This document shows positions 48,485 through 61,237 of a DNA stretch of 64,000 nucleotides, one piece after another. Position numbers and translations under genes: made by a program. The number at the start of each line of letters is the position of its first letter. Position 1 is the stretch's first letter. A model generated the notes under the pieces. That model searched no databases. It was not told the DNA's origin and saw nothing but the letters and a program-made list of their open reading frames with translations. The stretch spans positions 1 through 64,000 of the forward strand of contig JAXGGA010002015.1 in assembly GCA_038373865.1 (NCBI GenBank), written 5' to 3'. This DNA is from Uloborus plumipes (Eukaryota; Arthropoda; Arachnida; Araneae; Uloboridae).

Positions 48485-48605
48485 CACTGTAAAACATGAA
48501 TGTTGTTTTTACAGTATAATACAGCTAATTTTATAGTAATAAACTTAAATAATTGCTAACTTTGCCTTAATAAACTGTAAAATTGCTACTTTAATAGTGA
48601 TAAAT
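48485..48605. mobile_element. Family B MITE, copy 5 (truncated)
   Basis: Left terminus CACTGTAAAACATGAATGTT after TA, followed by ATAATACAGCTAATTTTATAG; it fades after about 120 bp. Confidence 0.6.
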
Positions 48606-51600
48606 TAAAATAGAAAACGAAACATTTATTTAAATAGAGCGATGGAAGTGTATTATGGTTTCGACCAGCATTTTCGTTCTGCTCTAGCCAGAAAAAGTGT
48701 AACAAGTTAACTGTAGGAGCAGCTTCCCTTGAGTAGGTCAATGTCCTGTGACACTTGAACTTGACGTTGCAGTGAAAGTAGCGAAACGTTTGCTTCGGTA
48801 CTTGTTCCATACGCTGTTTGATTTTGATACGTACAGTTAATACTTTGTTAAGGAATCGGGCAGAAGTCTGGGACGTGTATCACTCAAGCTTTTCGTTTTC
48901 AGAACAGCTAATACTACTACAGGGGATAAAAAACGGTAAATACCGAAAGAGGACCCAGGAATTTTTCAAGGAGTGGGCGAGAGTTTTTTTTTTTTTTTTG
49001 CTTACATCTTACTATATATGTGATTTAGATTTCAGACATGCTTGGGGAGGAAGAGATACTACCACATCACTTTTATTTAAAACAAGTAATACATAGACAT
49101 TTCGTTAAGGAGGGGGGGGGGGAGGAAGGAGGCAGGAGGTCCTCGAAAGTATTCCTTTTCTTTTCCTGAACTTAAGTTATTCTAAAACCGCGTTTATAGA
49201 GCTTTAACTTCGTAATTAATCCGGGGGAATGTTTCGAACAAGTCCTAAAATCAGCGAAAATCGTTAAAAGTTTCATTTTTGAAAAATTAAGGCCATTAGC
49301 TATGGATTACCTTTCATTGTTTGACTGATTAGGGAACGGAAAATTACAGTAAACTATTTGTTTTACTTGCAATTAATAATTTAACACCATGCCTGAATTT
49401 TAAGGTCAGGTACTATTTCAACAGTTTATATTTAATAATTAATTTCTTGGCACTACCAGTAGCTGTAGAGAACAAAGGTAGAGGCAAAAAAAAACAAAAA
49501 GTTAAAACTTCCTTCCGTGTATCTAGTAAAGCGCAAGAATCGTAAAAATCCCTAGACGTATCACATTATAAGAATCCATAGATGAGGCACAATGCGGTTC
49601 AAAACTAGTGAATGAGACTAGTTGCAGATAAAAGTTCGCATGAGAAAAATTATGCTCATATCATAAACCCGAAGTGAAGAAAATTATATGCTTATATTAT
49701 AAAAACCTTGACTACATGTTCTAAATAAGAGGTCGTTTATCCTTTTTAACTTTACATAGTCTTTATCTAAAGACATATAGAGCATTTAAACTTTTTTCCT
49801 GAAGCATTATTGGACAATGTCTGGCATGTTTGATATTTTTCTGGCTTGCACTGGGTTTATTGGATCCAATCTTTTCAAGTAAACTCATCATCAAACGTCT
49901 CCTTACATTTACCATGCATCAGTTTCACAACATTAGCAAGAAATCTTTCGAGTTACATTTTTGTTGATTAATATTATTTTCTCTTCCCTTGATTTCATTC
50001 AGAAACTTAAAATACAATTTCACATCTGGTAGTAGTGATTGTTCTTAAACGTTCTTCTTCAAGTCTGCTGCAATAATTCTTTTATCACCGGAACCTAAGA
50101 CGCCATGAAACAAGAACTTACTCTTGCGTTAGATGAACGTCCAAGCAGGTAGCGGTAAAAATCTATTACAGCTATGTCTTCTAATTATACCTCGCTAAAT
50201 TTAGTTACACGTAAAGTGTTAGACTTTAGTAAGAAATAAACTTTAAATTGGTTCAAACTTAACATGCACTTGTATCTGACGCAATTGAATAAATGGAAAG
50301 TACTCACCAAGTCAAGATTAAATACAATAGGTGAAATGAACTATTTTTTTACAACTCAAACAATGTAATTTTGACTACCTTTTATTTCATTTGAAAACTA
50401 TTCAGAAAGTATAATGAGACCGTATTCATTAGTAACAACGAAAAGGTTACTTTTTGTATTATGTTACAAGATTCGTAATTGCTTTTTCTTTTGCTTTTTA
50501 TCCTTTATTTATTCAGAAATGTCTCATGTTTATTGAATTAGTAACTTGGTCATGGCAAAAAGGGTCCATTAGTGGTGCGACATCGATGTCGATGTTTTTA
50601 CCATCAATGTTTTACGGTTGATGTTTTTTAGACATCAATGTATTGAGTTCAATGTTTTTTAGACATCAATGTATTGAGTTCAATGTTTTTTTTTCGATGT
50701 TGATGTTTAATATTTCAGCAAAAAATGTATGTAAAAATATGTAATGGTTTGATTATACTTATTACAAAATTTACATCGTCAATCAGTAGCAATTGCAGCA
50801 TTAATTTTTTTGGAAAAGTTTTCTATGATTACTATCGATGTTCTGCGCTCGATATTTTTAACCATAGTTGAACAAAAAAGTCACAAAAATATGCGATAAA
50901 AAGATTCTTCTTTAACCTGTAGTTTCAGTCTCTATCTCATTGAGAAATATTGGGAAAAAGGCCGCAATTGTATGGCCTATTACAGACTATTGCCGATTAA
51001 TCGACGCATCTCTAATGGACAGTCCCTAACTCAGTCTTTATAGTATTCAATGATTGATTACAGAACAATGCGGATCTAAGTTCACCATCAAAGGCTAATT
51101 TTCAAATAGAAGATCAGCTTTAACCACGTAGCAGCACTTTAAAGTGAATGGCATCCACTATATTTTGGCTTTTTTTTAACAAGAGAAGTATAAGAAGTAG
51201 GCTGGTTTCACCGCATCCAAAAATAATAGAGGACTATCGCTACTGATTATCATCATCAATCATAGTTCGTCTTACTTCAATTTCTTATTACGTTATATTT
51301 TTGTTCTCTCATTTCTCGAAATAGATATTCGATATTGAAATTACTCCCGAACGAAGTAATAATTAGTTCTATATTTAGAGCCCCCGTCTTTCTTACATGT
51401 ATTTAATATTAATAACACTTCACTTCCCTACATGAATGTGCATTGAATAACAATGCCTTTCTCTGCTTCTCCTTTGAAAACACGTGACATTGTTGGATAC
51501 CAACGGCTACTTCAAGTCTCGTTTAGAAACACGTGTGACAACCAATTACATTGTTGAATACTGAATACTAATGTCTTCCTTCGCGTCTCATTTGAAAACA

Positions 51601-51979
51601 TGAGTGGCAGCCAATTACAACGTTTATTATTAATGTCTATGCGTATGATTGGCTTCAATGCGAATTTACAACGATATTTGTTGAAAGACTTGATTCTGTG
51701 ATAGTTAAAAACGCATAAAAGAATGAATCTTCGAGAAATTGGGGAAAACGACGGTTGCGTGGATTCCTATCTAAATTTAAATTAAAAATAATCGTTTAAA
51801 TTTATTATTTTCTTTTGAACTTTTTTGCTCGAAGTCATCTACCCCCCCAAAAAATTATCTCTGATTTCAATACAATTTCCTGGTTTAATCGCCCCTGAAT
51901 AAATATTGACTAGTGTCTTAGTGTTGACTGAATGTATGTTCCACTCAATCTCAAGGCAATCTGTACCTACTATTACACA
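48606..51979. other. Long spacer, no gene seen
   Basis: AT-rich and mostly unique. It includes a G-run at 49111-49122 and a low-complexity block at 50575-50710 in which ATGTTTTTTAGACATCAATG is repeated twice as part of a 31-bp unit. Short frames (74, 92 codons) have no domain. Confidence 0.4.
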
Positions 51980-52140
51980 TGATTTAACCGATTGGTGGAA
52001 GCCATAAAGAAAGAACTCTGATTTTTGAACCAGATCAGGAGCCGAGCAATTGAGAGACATTTATTTGGAATAGGGATTTGAAGTACTTTGTGACCACGAC
52101 AGGTTTAACGCACACCAGTCACCATCTTCAATCGGCTGGT
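51980..52140. repeat. SINE-like fragment
   Basis: TTTGTGACCACGACAGGTTT and the following CACCATCTTCAATCGGCTGG match the order and sequence of the SINE body at 33690-33750 (TTTTGTGACCACGAACATTT...). An eroded fragment. Confidence 0.4.
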
Positions 52141-52484
52141 ATCAAAACCTTATCTCTCCAGCTTAATTTGGAGGGGCAAGTGGATAAAAGTGATATGTGA
52201 CAATCTTAGTTTTGCTTACTTTTTACCATGGATAAAGGTGTTAATGTTAAGGTAATAGTTTTTTTTTTTTTTTGAAAACTTTTTCTAGAAATTAAAAATA
52301 TTGTCATATATCGCCTTTATTCACTTACCCCTTCAACGGTGTATGTGAGTTAACACAATTGAACATACACTAATTTGAATATGTGTAAGTCGGTGAAATT
52401 CAAGTGTCACATATCACCTTTATCCACTTGCCACTTCATTCATATTTATATTTTGTGCTGCAGCTCAGGTTTTGACAAGGGCTG

Positions 52485-52753
52485 CAAGGGCGGATCTGTA
52501 AATGTTTCAAGGGAGGGGCGATTGACTTTATTACGTATCCATTACCTCACATCTTGGTTTACAAATGTTGATCTCATATGTTTTGGACTTCAATTGCGAA
52601 ACGCATCCTAAGAAGAGCCCTAAACTTCCTTTCTGCTAGCCTCAACGATAGTTCAAGGATGCTTTTTTTGAACCTCAATGTTAAAAATCTATCAGTGGTG
52701 AATCTTTCAAGGGAGGGGCGATCGCGCGGGCCTCTCTCTTATAGCCGTCCCTG
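52485..52753 (-). repeat. Family J hAT-like MITE remnant, copy 1
   Basis: CAAGGGCGGATCTGTAAATG at one end and TATAGCCGTCCCTG at the other. The body shares TTTATTACGTATCC, GGTTTACAA and ACATATGAGGTCAA-type landmarks with 55040-55380 and 57775-58046. The CAGGGRCGG-type ends suggest hAT. No target duplication found. Confidence 0.45.
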
Positions 52754-55039
52754 ACGTGCTACACACTTATAACGAAACCTAATTTAACGAGTAAATCAGA
52801 GTTACTTGATTGGTGCAATGTTACGTCTACGAGAACATCCCTATGGCTTTTAAAGAGCAAACTTACATTAAAACCAGCTGTATTTTGTGGTTCTTCTTCT
52901 TGAAATTTCTATTGACTTCCAGCTCAGTTTATCCTTTAGGGGAAAAAATTCTCTTACATTTTGAAGTGAACCGAAAATTAACGATGAGCCATAACACTTG
53001 ATGAGGGCCTTTTCGTTTTGCTTGTGGAGTAGTGAAGCATCTGAAAAGTTTTTGTTGACAACAAGGTTGAGGATATTATAACTCTATTTCAAGTTAAAGT
53101 AGATGACAAAATTAATGAAAGCGACGACGATAGAAATGAATGGGAAGATTTTCATGCTTAATCATTTTCAACATACTCAATGGTTGTTGAAGGCTTTTGA
53201 TATGCAGAAAAACTTCTCAAGAGGGGGGGGGGGGCTCAAAGCCTGAATTTTGCTCTAATTCTTGCAGGATTTTCGTCGTATTTGGGGATGCGTGCGCCGT
53301 TTTGGGTAAATGGGCATCTCTGTAGAGCGCAGGGAATCGGTATTTGGGTGAATCGATATTTTTGGTTATGTGAGTTGTGAGAATACTGAAGAAAAAAAAT
53401 CCATTCCATTAGATCTAACTTGGTGAAAGCTGTTCAATCACTCCTACAGAAATGCTGATTTTAACATAGTATTTCATATTCATGAGTGACTTTAGCAACA
53501 AGCAAAGTAGCAATAGCAATTCGTCACTCAATGTAATAATGACTGAAAAAAACTTCGGGAAACTGATAATAAACTGATTCAGGGTACGTTATAGCTAAAT
53601 TAACAGATTTTGAAAGAGTTGTATTCAAAGTACATTGTGCTTGTCTCGAGAGTATACAGCAAAATAATGAATTATTCTAAAAGAAATGAAAGTAAGAGAG
53701 AGAGAGCAAGTTAAAAATTTCAAAATAACTCCAAACATTCAGAAAATAAAAGGACGAGGATTGAAGAGAAAAAAAGACAATTTAACCCCGGGATAATAAT
53801 GAAAATGGCAAATTACAAAATGCTTCAGCAGTTTTAACAAAGACAAATGAAATTCTTAAAAACAGAAGGGAAATTTAAAGGAGAAGAAATTGCTCGACGA
53901 ATAAGATAATAGTAAACGTTTTTAAAGATGCTGACACTTTAAAGAAAAACTCTTCTGTAGAGATGAAACTCATTGAACCATTTTTCAATTGCTAAGTATG
54001 AATTTAAATTTTCATAAACTGAATTTTTTAACAAAAGTTAGAGGATTTATCTCTTTAAAAAAACGTATATTTCTGATCCGCATTGTAGGAGGGAGATAAG
54101 AGTTTTTTATGTACTAATTATTTACATGAATTTTATGAATGCAATGATTAAATTTTAAAAAATCAACTTGCATGAAAACTTTTAAATCATATTTTTTTTT
54201 ACTATGTAGAAAAAAACTTTTTTATGTTACATTGTTTACCTTACACGCCAATGCTTTTCGTCACTTTTTTAGTAAAACTAATAAATTTTGTCGCTAGTTT
54301 CGTGTGCAAAACCTGCTGCAAGCAATGGATGTGCGAATATTATGAATATATTTTAGAATGCAATGTCTCATTCAAGAGCTAGATCCATCCCTGATTTATT
54401 AAAGCTAGAATTTTGTAACTAATTTTTCAATTAAATAATTTGAAAATTAGTCTTTGCAACATCAGTAAAATAAGATTAAACGTTGCAATATTAAAACCCC
54501 GTCAAACGCTCTGAAAACAACCTAATTTCTTTTTGTTAAAAATAAAACTGAGAAGTTTACTTGAAAAATGGAGCATTGTATTCGAAGCATTATAACTGCT
54601 CAAGAAAAATTTGACATCCTCAATAAACTGGAAAATCATCAGTACTGTTTCCGCAAAAATCAAACCACTATCTAGGAAGTACGGTGTGAAAGAACTTCTT
54701 TCAACAAAAACAAAAAAAAGTCTTCCGTGAGCTTTTATAAGAAGAGCTGTCTTCCGCCATTCATTGTTCTTTTCTGCTTATAATAAAGTAAGAGTACAAA
54801 GGAAGATATATTTGCTTCTTCTAACTACCTTATAGAGTTGTTTCTGGATAGGCAGTTCACTCTTCGGTGACATCTTATCATTAGAGAAGATGACCGTTCT
54901 GAAATTCGAATAAATCTGGAGCAACTTATGCTATTATTAATAGCAACTTATGATTAAAATTTTTTTCTTTAAGAAATTATAAAAGTTTTTTCATTTATTT
55001 AACCAACCCATTATAAAACTAGATATAATAAGATATAAC
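52754..55039. other. AT-rich spacer
   Basis: No gene recognised. G-run at 53223-53234; GA microsatellite at 53694-53706. Confidence 0.4.
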
Positions 55040-55380
55040 TTAAAATACTAAAGTTGCGACTTAAATGGAAAATATACATGAGTTTGATAAAATATCAAAA
55101 GTACTTGAAGTAAAAACTTCTGATAGGCAGAAACGTTATACAACGGACTCAATACTGGTAAATTTTCAACATTGAAGCTCAAAAAAGTCGTTTTTGGACT
55201 ATCTTTGATGCTAGTAGAAGGTAGGTTTGGGGATCTCTTCAGCATGCGTTTCGCATTTTAAGTTCAAAACATATGAGGTCAACATTTGTAAAATAAGCTG
55301 TGTAGTAAAGGATACGTAATAAAGTCAAACACCCCTCCCTTGAAACATTTCTAGATCCATATTTGCCTATAGGTGGAAGA
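55040..55380 (+). repeat. Family J, copy 2
   Basis: Shares TTTTCAACATTGAAGCTCAA, TTTGATGCTAG and AGTAAAGGATACGTAATAAA with the third copy. Ends near CATTTCTAGATCC. Confidence 0.45.
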
Positions 55381-55434
55381 AAAGATTAGAGTTAATAATG
55401 ATCAATGAAGATCTCCTACAGCTACACTGCAAAA

Positions 55435-55890
55435 AACGAAGTGTTGTGTTTACAATGTAATTCTTGCAACAGAGCTTCCAGTTTAAATCTGTCAAATGCA
55501 CGGTAATAAACTGTAAAAATTAGAAATTTTACAATTTATTACTGTAAAGTAGCAGTTCTGCAGTTTATTACCACAAAATCAGCTGCATTATATTGTGAAA
55601 ACAGCAGTATAATACTCTAAGCAGAGGTTCCAGTTTTAAACTGCAATTTGCACAGTAATAAACTGTAAAATTAACAATTTTACAGTTTATCACTGTAAAG
55701 CAGCAATTTTACAATTTATCACTGTAAAGCAGCAATTTTACAGTTTATTACTGTAAAGCAACAATTTTACAGTTTATTAGTGCGAAACGAAAAATTTTAG
55801 TTTATTACTGTAAAATTGGTAATTTTTACAGTTTGTTGCAATAAAATTGGCTGTATTATACTGTAAGAACAACATCTATTTGTTACAGTG
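55435..55890. mobile_element. Family B MITE, copy 6 (longest)
   Basis: Ends CACTGCAAAAAACGAAGTGT and TATTTGTTACAGTG with TA on both sides (55433-55434, 55891-55892). It is longer than other copies because the CAATTTTACAGTTTATTACT module is tandemly expanded at 55670-55780. Confidence 0.8.
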
Positions 55891-55921
55891 TAAAGAGAAA
55901 TCCCAAGAAGTAGAAAACATA

Positions 55922-56852
55922 TGGGCGATTCTCTGTAAACTCGTCATTTTTCACACGAAATCTGTCCCGGCACGGTTTTTAGAAATGTTCGTATAATTAT
56001 TTTACTATTGCTCAGAAAATGAATCTATTACTTTGGTTTGAAAGAAGGCCAATTGAAGCTTGTGTTTTTCTGATAAATTGTGATAGGGGGTAAGTCCTAA
56101 CTAGGCAGGGGACTGTGCCAGGTGACTGTGTTTTTGCTCTTTGTTGCTTAATATCTGCAAAACTATTGGAGCAGAATTAGATACGAGACTACCTATAAAT
56201 TTTTGGCACAAATCGTGGACATAATAACTAATATGTTTTATCATTAAATTAATTGACATTAATAAAATCACTTCCCAGAGGACTGTTTTCGCAACGACCC
56301 TGATGCAAATTTTCATCACAAATGTGGCTCTCAAACTAAGCAGAATAGCGTTTCTACACCGTTCTCGGCGATTTCGGCAAATTCACTCTGATTACTTTAA
56401 ACTTCATGCCAAAAAGAATTTGCAAAAGTTATAGATTTTTCGTGTTACAGCTTTTAATTTGTTGCAGGGGACTGTTTGAAAAAACTCCAGACAGAATTTA
56501 CATGACAATTTTAAGTTTTAGAAATACGTAATTATACCTTATTTCATAAGAAAAATATAGCTTCATTATTCAATTTTTAAATATTAATTGCCAAATTTAT
56601 GTAGTGTTAATAGGTTTTTTGAAATACTATCTTTAACAGTTAGACTATGGGATTGGGACAGCCAGGTGACTGTTTTTGGCGCTTAGATAATTTCTAGAAA
56701 AAAATATTAAATTGTTATCACTCCAAATACAATTGGGCCACAAAGTATTAATGCTTTACTTGTATTAAGAGCGATAGTTACTTTATTACACTTCATTATT
56801 TTTAAAATACTCGGTCCGGACAGCGAATTACCAGTTTACAGAGAATCGCCCA
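55922..56852. mobile_element. Family C TIR element, copy 2
   Basis: Ends TGGGCGATTCTCTGTAAACT and its exact complement; TA on both sides (55920-55921, 56853-56854). Highly similar to 11848-12787 throughout. No coding frame. The TA duplication fits Tc1/mariner-type mobilisation. Confidence 0.75.
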
Positions 56853-57774
56853 TATACAATAACAGAGGGGAAAATCTAATTGTTGAAAGAAAAATCAAGT
56901 GACTAAGAAAACGATTCTGTGAACTTATAGAAGATTTCAAACTGTTAACAAGAAAATCTAAACTTAGGGCAACCCTTAACTTGTGAGGAAAATTTTTCAT
57001 GACTGCTGGAAAATGTGAAGAACTAAGATAAATGCGTAATTTCTTCATTCAGGTTTAAGTGATGCTAGAGATATAAAATTTGAAGAAAAATATGTTTAAA
57101 TATTAACACTCAGAGAATAAAGCATTGCGATTAAATTGCAATGATTAAGGCTGTGGGAGAATCCCAACAATTATGCGAAATATCCAAGTGCCTGAGAGAA
57201 AATACTAAGAACTAAGGAAAAACTAATGACAGAGGAAACAATCCAAGAATTGGGAGAAATTTTTTTACTGAAAAAAACTACCTTATGACTAAATAAAATA
57301 TTTGTAACTAAAGAAAAGTCCTAATGAAAAAGAAAAATTTTCCAGCAACAGCGAAGGATTAGGAAAAACCTAATAATTGAGAAGGAAACCTTATAATTAA
57401 AAGAAAAAAGCAAATGGCTGAGAAAAAAATCCCGCAAAACCCTATCCATAAATTGTCCCATCAAGTTGAAGAAAAATCTGTGAACTTGAAAAAAATCTTA
57501 AAGGGTAAAAAAATATTCTACTGCTTGAAAAATAAAACTTCCAAAGAACTCCAGAAAACTATTAATACTGAGGCATATGAAACACGTCTAATTAGTGAGC
57601 GAAGAATCTGTACATAAATTAGGTCACTCTTTTGATCCCCTCTCCCTTTTGTCACAAAGAGTCACACTTTACTTTAACCCTCCCCCTTTGTCACATTTTT
57701 CGCAATGTTGCATAAGCATATTCTTGTAAAAAAATGTTATTTCGCACTTCTTGCTAATCCCTCCCTCTCTCCCC
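56853..57774. other. A-rich spacer
   Basis: A-rich sequence with many GAAAA words at 56870-57620. Its open frames (67-70 codons) are lysine-rich and have no domain. Confidence 0.4.
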
Positions 57775-58046
57775 CAGGAACGGATACAAGAGAGGGGCGA
57801 TGGGATGATCTCCCCTCCCTTGAGGAGCTCACCGTCGGTAATTTTTCAAAATTGAAGTTCAAAAAAGGCATCTTTAAACTACCTTTGATGTCAGCAGAAG
57901 GGAGATTTATTGCTTTCCTCAGAAAAATTTTCACAATTGAAGTCCAAAACATATAAGGTCAATACTTGTAAACCAAGATATGTAGTAAAGGATACGTAAT
58001 AAAATGTATCACCTCTCCCTGGAAACATTTCTAGATCCGCCTATGT
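57775..58046 (+). repeat. Family J hAT-like MITE remnant, copy 3
   Basis: CAGGAACGGATACAAGAGAG at the left and TTTCTAGATCCGCCTATG at the right form imperfect inverted ends; the body is collinear with copies 1 and 2. Confidence 0.5.
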
Positions 58047-58289
58047 CTCCCTCTTGTCACAAACTGTCACAATATCGTAAACCTCTTCACCCCTTAAAGA
58101 GCGACATCATTAATGAACAGCCCCAAAACCGAAAATGTTTAATCATTTTCTTTTGTTACCTGTATTGGAGAATTTACTGCTACTATTTCATCTGAGAAAT
58201 TACTTTTGAAGGCTCATAAACAAATATAAAAGAAAAAAAAGGCAAATTGTTAGTTCACCTGCTAGCTCCAAACCCAGTACTACCGTTCA

Positions 58290-58518
58290 AAGCGCAAAAG
58301 TGGTATCTGCAGAAGACCTCAAACAGAAATATTGCTTGTTTAAAGTTTTGCGCCTCCATATATTTGATTCAGGGGGTACTTTTTCAGACTTTAAAAAAAA
58401 GTATTTCCCGTTCTCAAATGACCATAAAACATGGTATTTAGGTAAAATACTTGACAAAGAACAGCTTGGGGACAATAACTCCATTTTGTTAAAAAGTGCA
58501 GATACCACTTTTGCGCTT
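58290..58518. mobile_element. 229-bp MITE with perfect 22-bp TIRs
   Basis: AAGCGCAAAAGTGGTATCTG begins 58290 and its exact complement ends 58518 (22 bp paired). The interior is not repeated elsewhere in the window. The 116-codon plus frame and 78-codon minus frame crossing it have no domain. Target duplication not resolved. Confidence 0.65.
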
Positions 58519-60320
58519 AGCACGGCAGAGTATCCAGAAGTAATGGGTCAATACAACTGTTCGAAGTTCTCGGAAATGATTTTCTACGGAAGCAGAATCG
58601 AAATCATCTCCTTTTTGATACATGCCTGTGGTCTGTCCGCCCTCGAATGATGTCTCGCTCGCTTGCTCACGAGGGTTTTAGCAAGAAACACTCACGCTTC
58701 ATTTCCTGGACTAATTTTAGTTTCAGCCTTAGATGGCCGAAGCAGTTTTCTGTACCAGCCTGGATTTTGAGGTAATCTTTTCTGATATGTTGATTGAGAA
58801 AACGTGTCCGTACGACAATGCTCGCAGTTGACCACGAGGGAAGTGGATAGCTACGCTTTCTGGTATAGAAAAGAGAGGATGAAGTCAACAAATTTGAAAG
58901 TCATGTAATGTTTTGATTTAAATTAACATTCATCATTTAAGGAATTCGTTAATTTCATGCAGAGATACCTTAGGAATGAATTTAGGAAACTTTTTTTTAT
59001 CGATGTTCCTGCTTATTCTCGTAAAACTTCTGGGATCTAACTGTTGACATCTTCTTACGTTGAAGTTAATTTGTCCTTCGAAATAAAATGGATTTATTTA
59101 AAAGAAATTTTCCGTAATGACTTCGAATAAATCCACCTTCCCTTTTCAAAGCATGAAAAGGTATACTTCTGTAGAGACTATTCTGTGCATAACCAGAAAT
59201 GATAGCTGAAATGAAACTTAATGCTCCGATTTTGAGAGAAAGTCCAGCTCCAAAAAACCGTCTCAGGCCACCTTGACACCAAATGTTTTCTAGTGTGCTT
59301 ACGCCTGATGGAACAATATCTGGAGTTTTGTGACGACAGCTTAACACTGATGTTTGTCACGTCAGGATGGCAAGAGATGGTGAGGGGGAGATGCAGTGAG
59401 ACGTTATGAATCTAGCTTGTAGCAACCTGGAGGGATAGATCAAAAGAAAAGCAGCTTATATAGAACCAGTAATTTGCAAATAAGCGGCAGCAATGTTAGA
59501 TCAAAATATGAGTTTTTAAATATATGATCACTTCAGCAGGGCTCCCTCAACAAGAGGCGCACCCCTTCAAGGGCTACGAAGCACTCCGTAAGGAACAATC
59601 CCCCCCAGAGCCCCCCTTCCCCCCAAAAAGAGAAGAGACTAGGATCCTCCAAAAAGCTCCCTTGAAAAATTTCAATCACGAAGTTCACACCATGACCCCC
59701 CCACCCTCCTCCTCTCTCATAGGTAGACTTAAGTTTAAACTAATCTGTGCAGAGCTGGCTTATTTTGGGAATTACTTTGTTTTCTTTTGATACATCTTTT
59801 AACTGGAGGAACTCATTATGTTAATTTTAAAGCACTGGTATTTAGAGCATAACTACGTTCATATATCGAACATTTACAGAATTTTTTTTTCCAAAAATCA
59901 GCGAAGATTTCTCAAACATAGAAGTAAAAAATAAGTCATACTTTGCTTTGTAAACAAACAAATTTCTATCCCACATTGAGAATATTTATTTTTTCCCACA
60001 ATGGGGATAAAAACAAATACGACCTTTCCTTTTCTACGAAATTTGACTCTCAAATGAAACCTCATTTGTATTCATGTCTGCCATTTTTCCAACTCGGTTA
60101 CTTCACTTGTCAGCAGTATACCTGACAAGAATTAATTAAGTGTATTAAAAAAAGAAAACACATTATCGGTTTCGATGAACGTATAAACACAAATTGCACT
60201 GTTCTCTGCTGCATGATACCTTCCTTGATATATTATAGCAATTGAAGAAGATTATGCAGTTGATTTTTAGTGAATTTACATGCATTCATACTTATTAATG
60301 CTTTTAAAAACCTATATTTG
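58519..60320. other. Spacer, no firm gene
   Basis: The stretch 58620-58830 is less AT-rich, but frames on both strands are short and unrecognised. C-rich tracts occur at 59600-59710. No RNA gene seen. Confidence 0.35.
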
Positions 60321-60325
60321 TTTAA

Positions 60326-60400
60326 ACCAATGGTTCCCAACCGGTCGTTCATGAAAGCCTCTGGGGGTGATCCGTGGCTTTCCTCTGACTGCTTATAAAA
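60326..60400 (+). mobile_element. hAT-like 5' terminus fragment
   Basis: AATGGTTCCCAACC followed by GGGGGTGATCCGTGG is the classic Charlie-type hAT start pattern. No matching right end found. Confidence 0.4.
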
Positions 60401-60504
60401 AAGTAACATTTTCTTGTCATTGAATCAAAACTACTGCTTTCGTCCAACAAGATTAAGTAAATATATTCGTCCTGACAAATATCATACATGAATTATTATT
60501 ATTA

Positions 60505-60770
60505 GGACATACTGTAGTAGTGCTCCCGAATTTGAATCTCGGCTAGGGCATGGATGTAGTTTGTCTCTCCTGTCTTTGTCCTTCCTTAATGTGAATGCGT
60601 TGCAGTGCTGTGAATAGTTTCCGGCAAAATAAAGGGGTCCTTATGGCAAGTGTGTACTGCGGAAGTCGGACTTCACACCAAATGACATTACAGTTGGAAA
60701 AATGAAGCAGCGCACCCAAAATTGCCAGCCCAGCTGGCTCAAGACAACAACAAGAACATACTGTAACACA
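60505..60770 (+). repeat. SINE-like sequence
   Basis: GAATTTGAATCTCGGCTAGG resembles a B-box followed by a tRNA-unrelated body (GTGTACTGCGGAAGTCGGAC, CCAGCCCAGCTGGC) and ends in a CAACAACAA tail. The A-box side is not clear. Confidence 0.4.
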
Positions 60771-60859
60771 ACCAAAATAATTTTGCATCATGTAGAAAAC
60801 GAACTACCAACATCGTCATGACAGGTTAACATTTCAGGACTAGCTCTGCAGGCGTCGTA

Positions 60860-61235
60860 CACCGCAAAAAATAAACTTGTTTTTTTCAGTATAATACTGG
60901 CAGCAGAGGTCCCAGTTTAAAACTGTAAATTGCACATTAATAAACTGTAAAATTCGCAATTTCATAGTTTATTACTGTAAAGCAGCAATTTTACAGTTTA
61001 TTACCGCAAAATAAGCTATGTTATACTGTAAAAAAAACCCCTATAATACGGGCAGCAGAGGTTCCAGTTTAAACTGTAAAATGCACAGTAATAAACTGTA
61101 AAGTTAGCAATTTTAGTTTATTACTGTAAAGCGGCAATTTTACAGTTTATTAGTGTAAAATTAGCAAGTTTTACAGTTTGTTACTATATAGTTAGCTGCA
61201 TTATTTTGTTAAAACAGCATCTATTTTTTACAGTG
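60860..61235. mobile_element. Family B MITE, copy 7
   Basis: Ends CACCGCAAAAAATAAACTTG and CTATTTTTTACAGTG with TA on both sides (60858-60859, 61236-61237). Two collinear internal blocks each contain GCAGAGGT(T)CCAGTTTAAA. Confidence 0.8.
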
Positions 61236-61237
61236 TA

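Noticed and set aside
55048..57952. Conserved protein shared by family J copies
   Set aside because: Minus frames of copies 2 and 3 share LPS--IK-S-K--FL-FN-E-LP, but this is explained by DNA-level similarity of a short repeat; no start, stop or frame conservation can be shown by eye.
58300..58650. 116-codon plus-strand frame
   Set aside because: Its first part lies inside a 229-bp MITE with perfect inverted repeats, and no protein family is recognisable.
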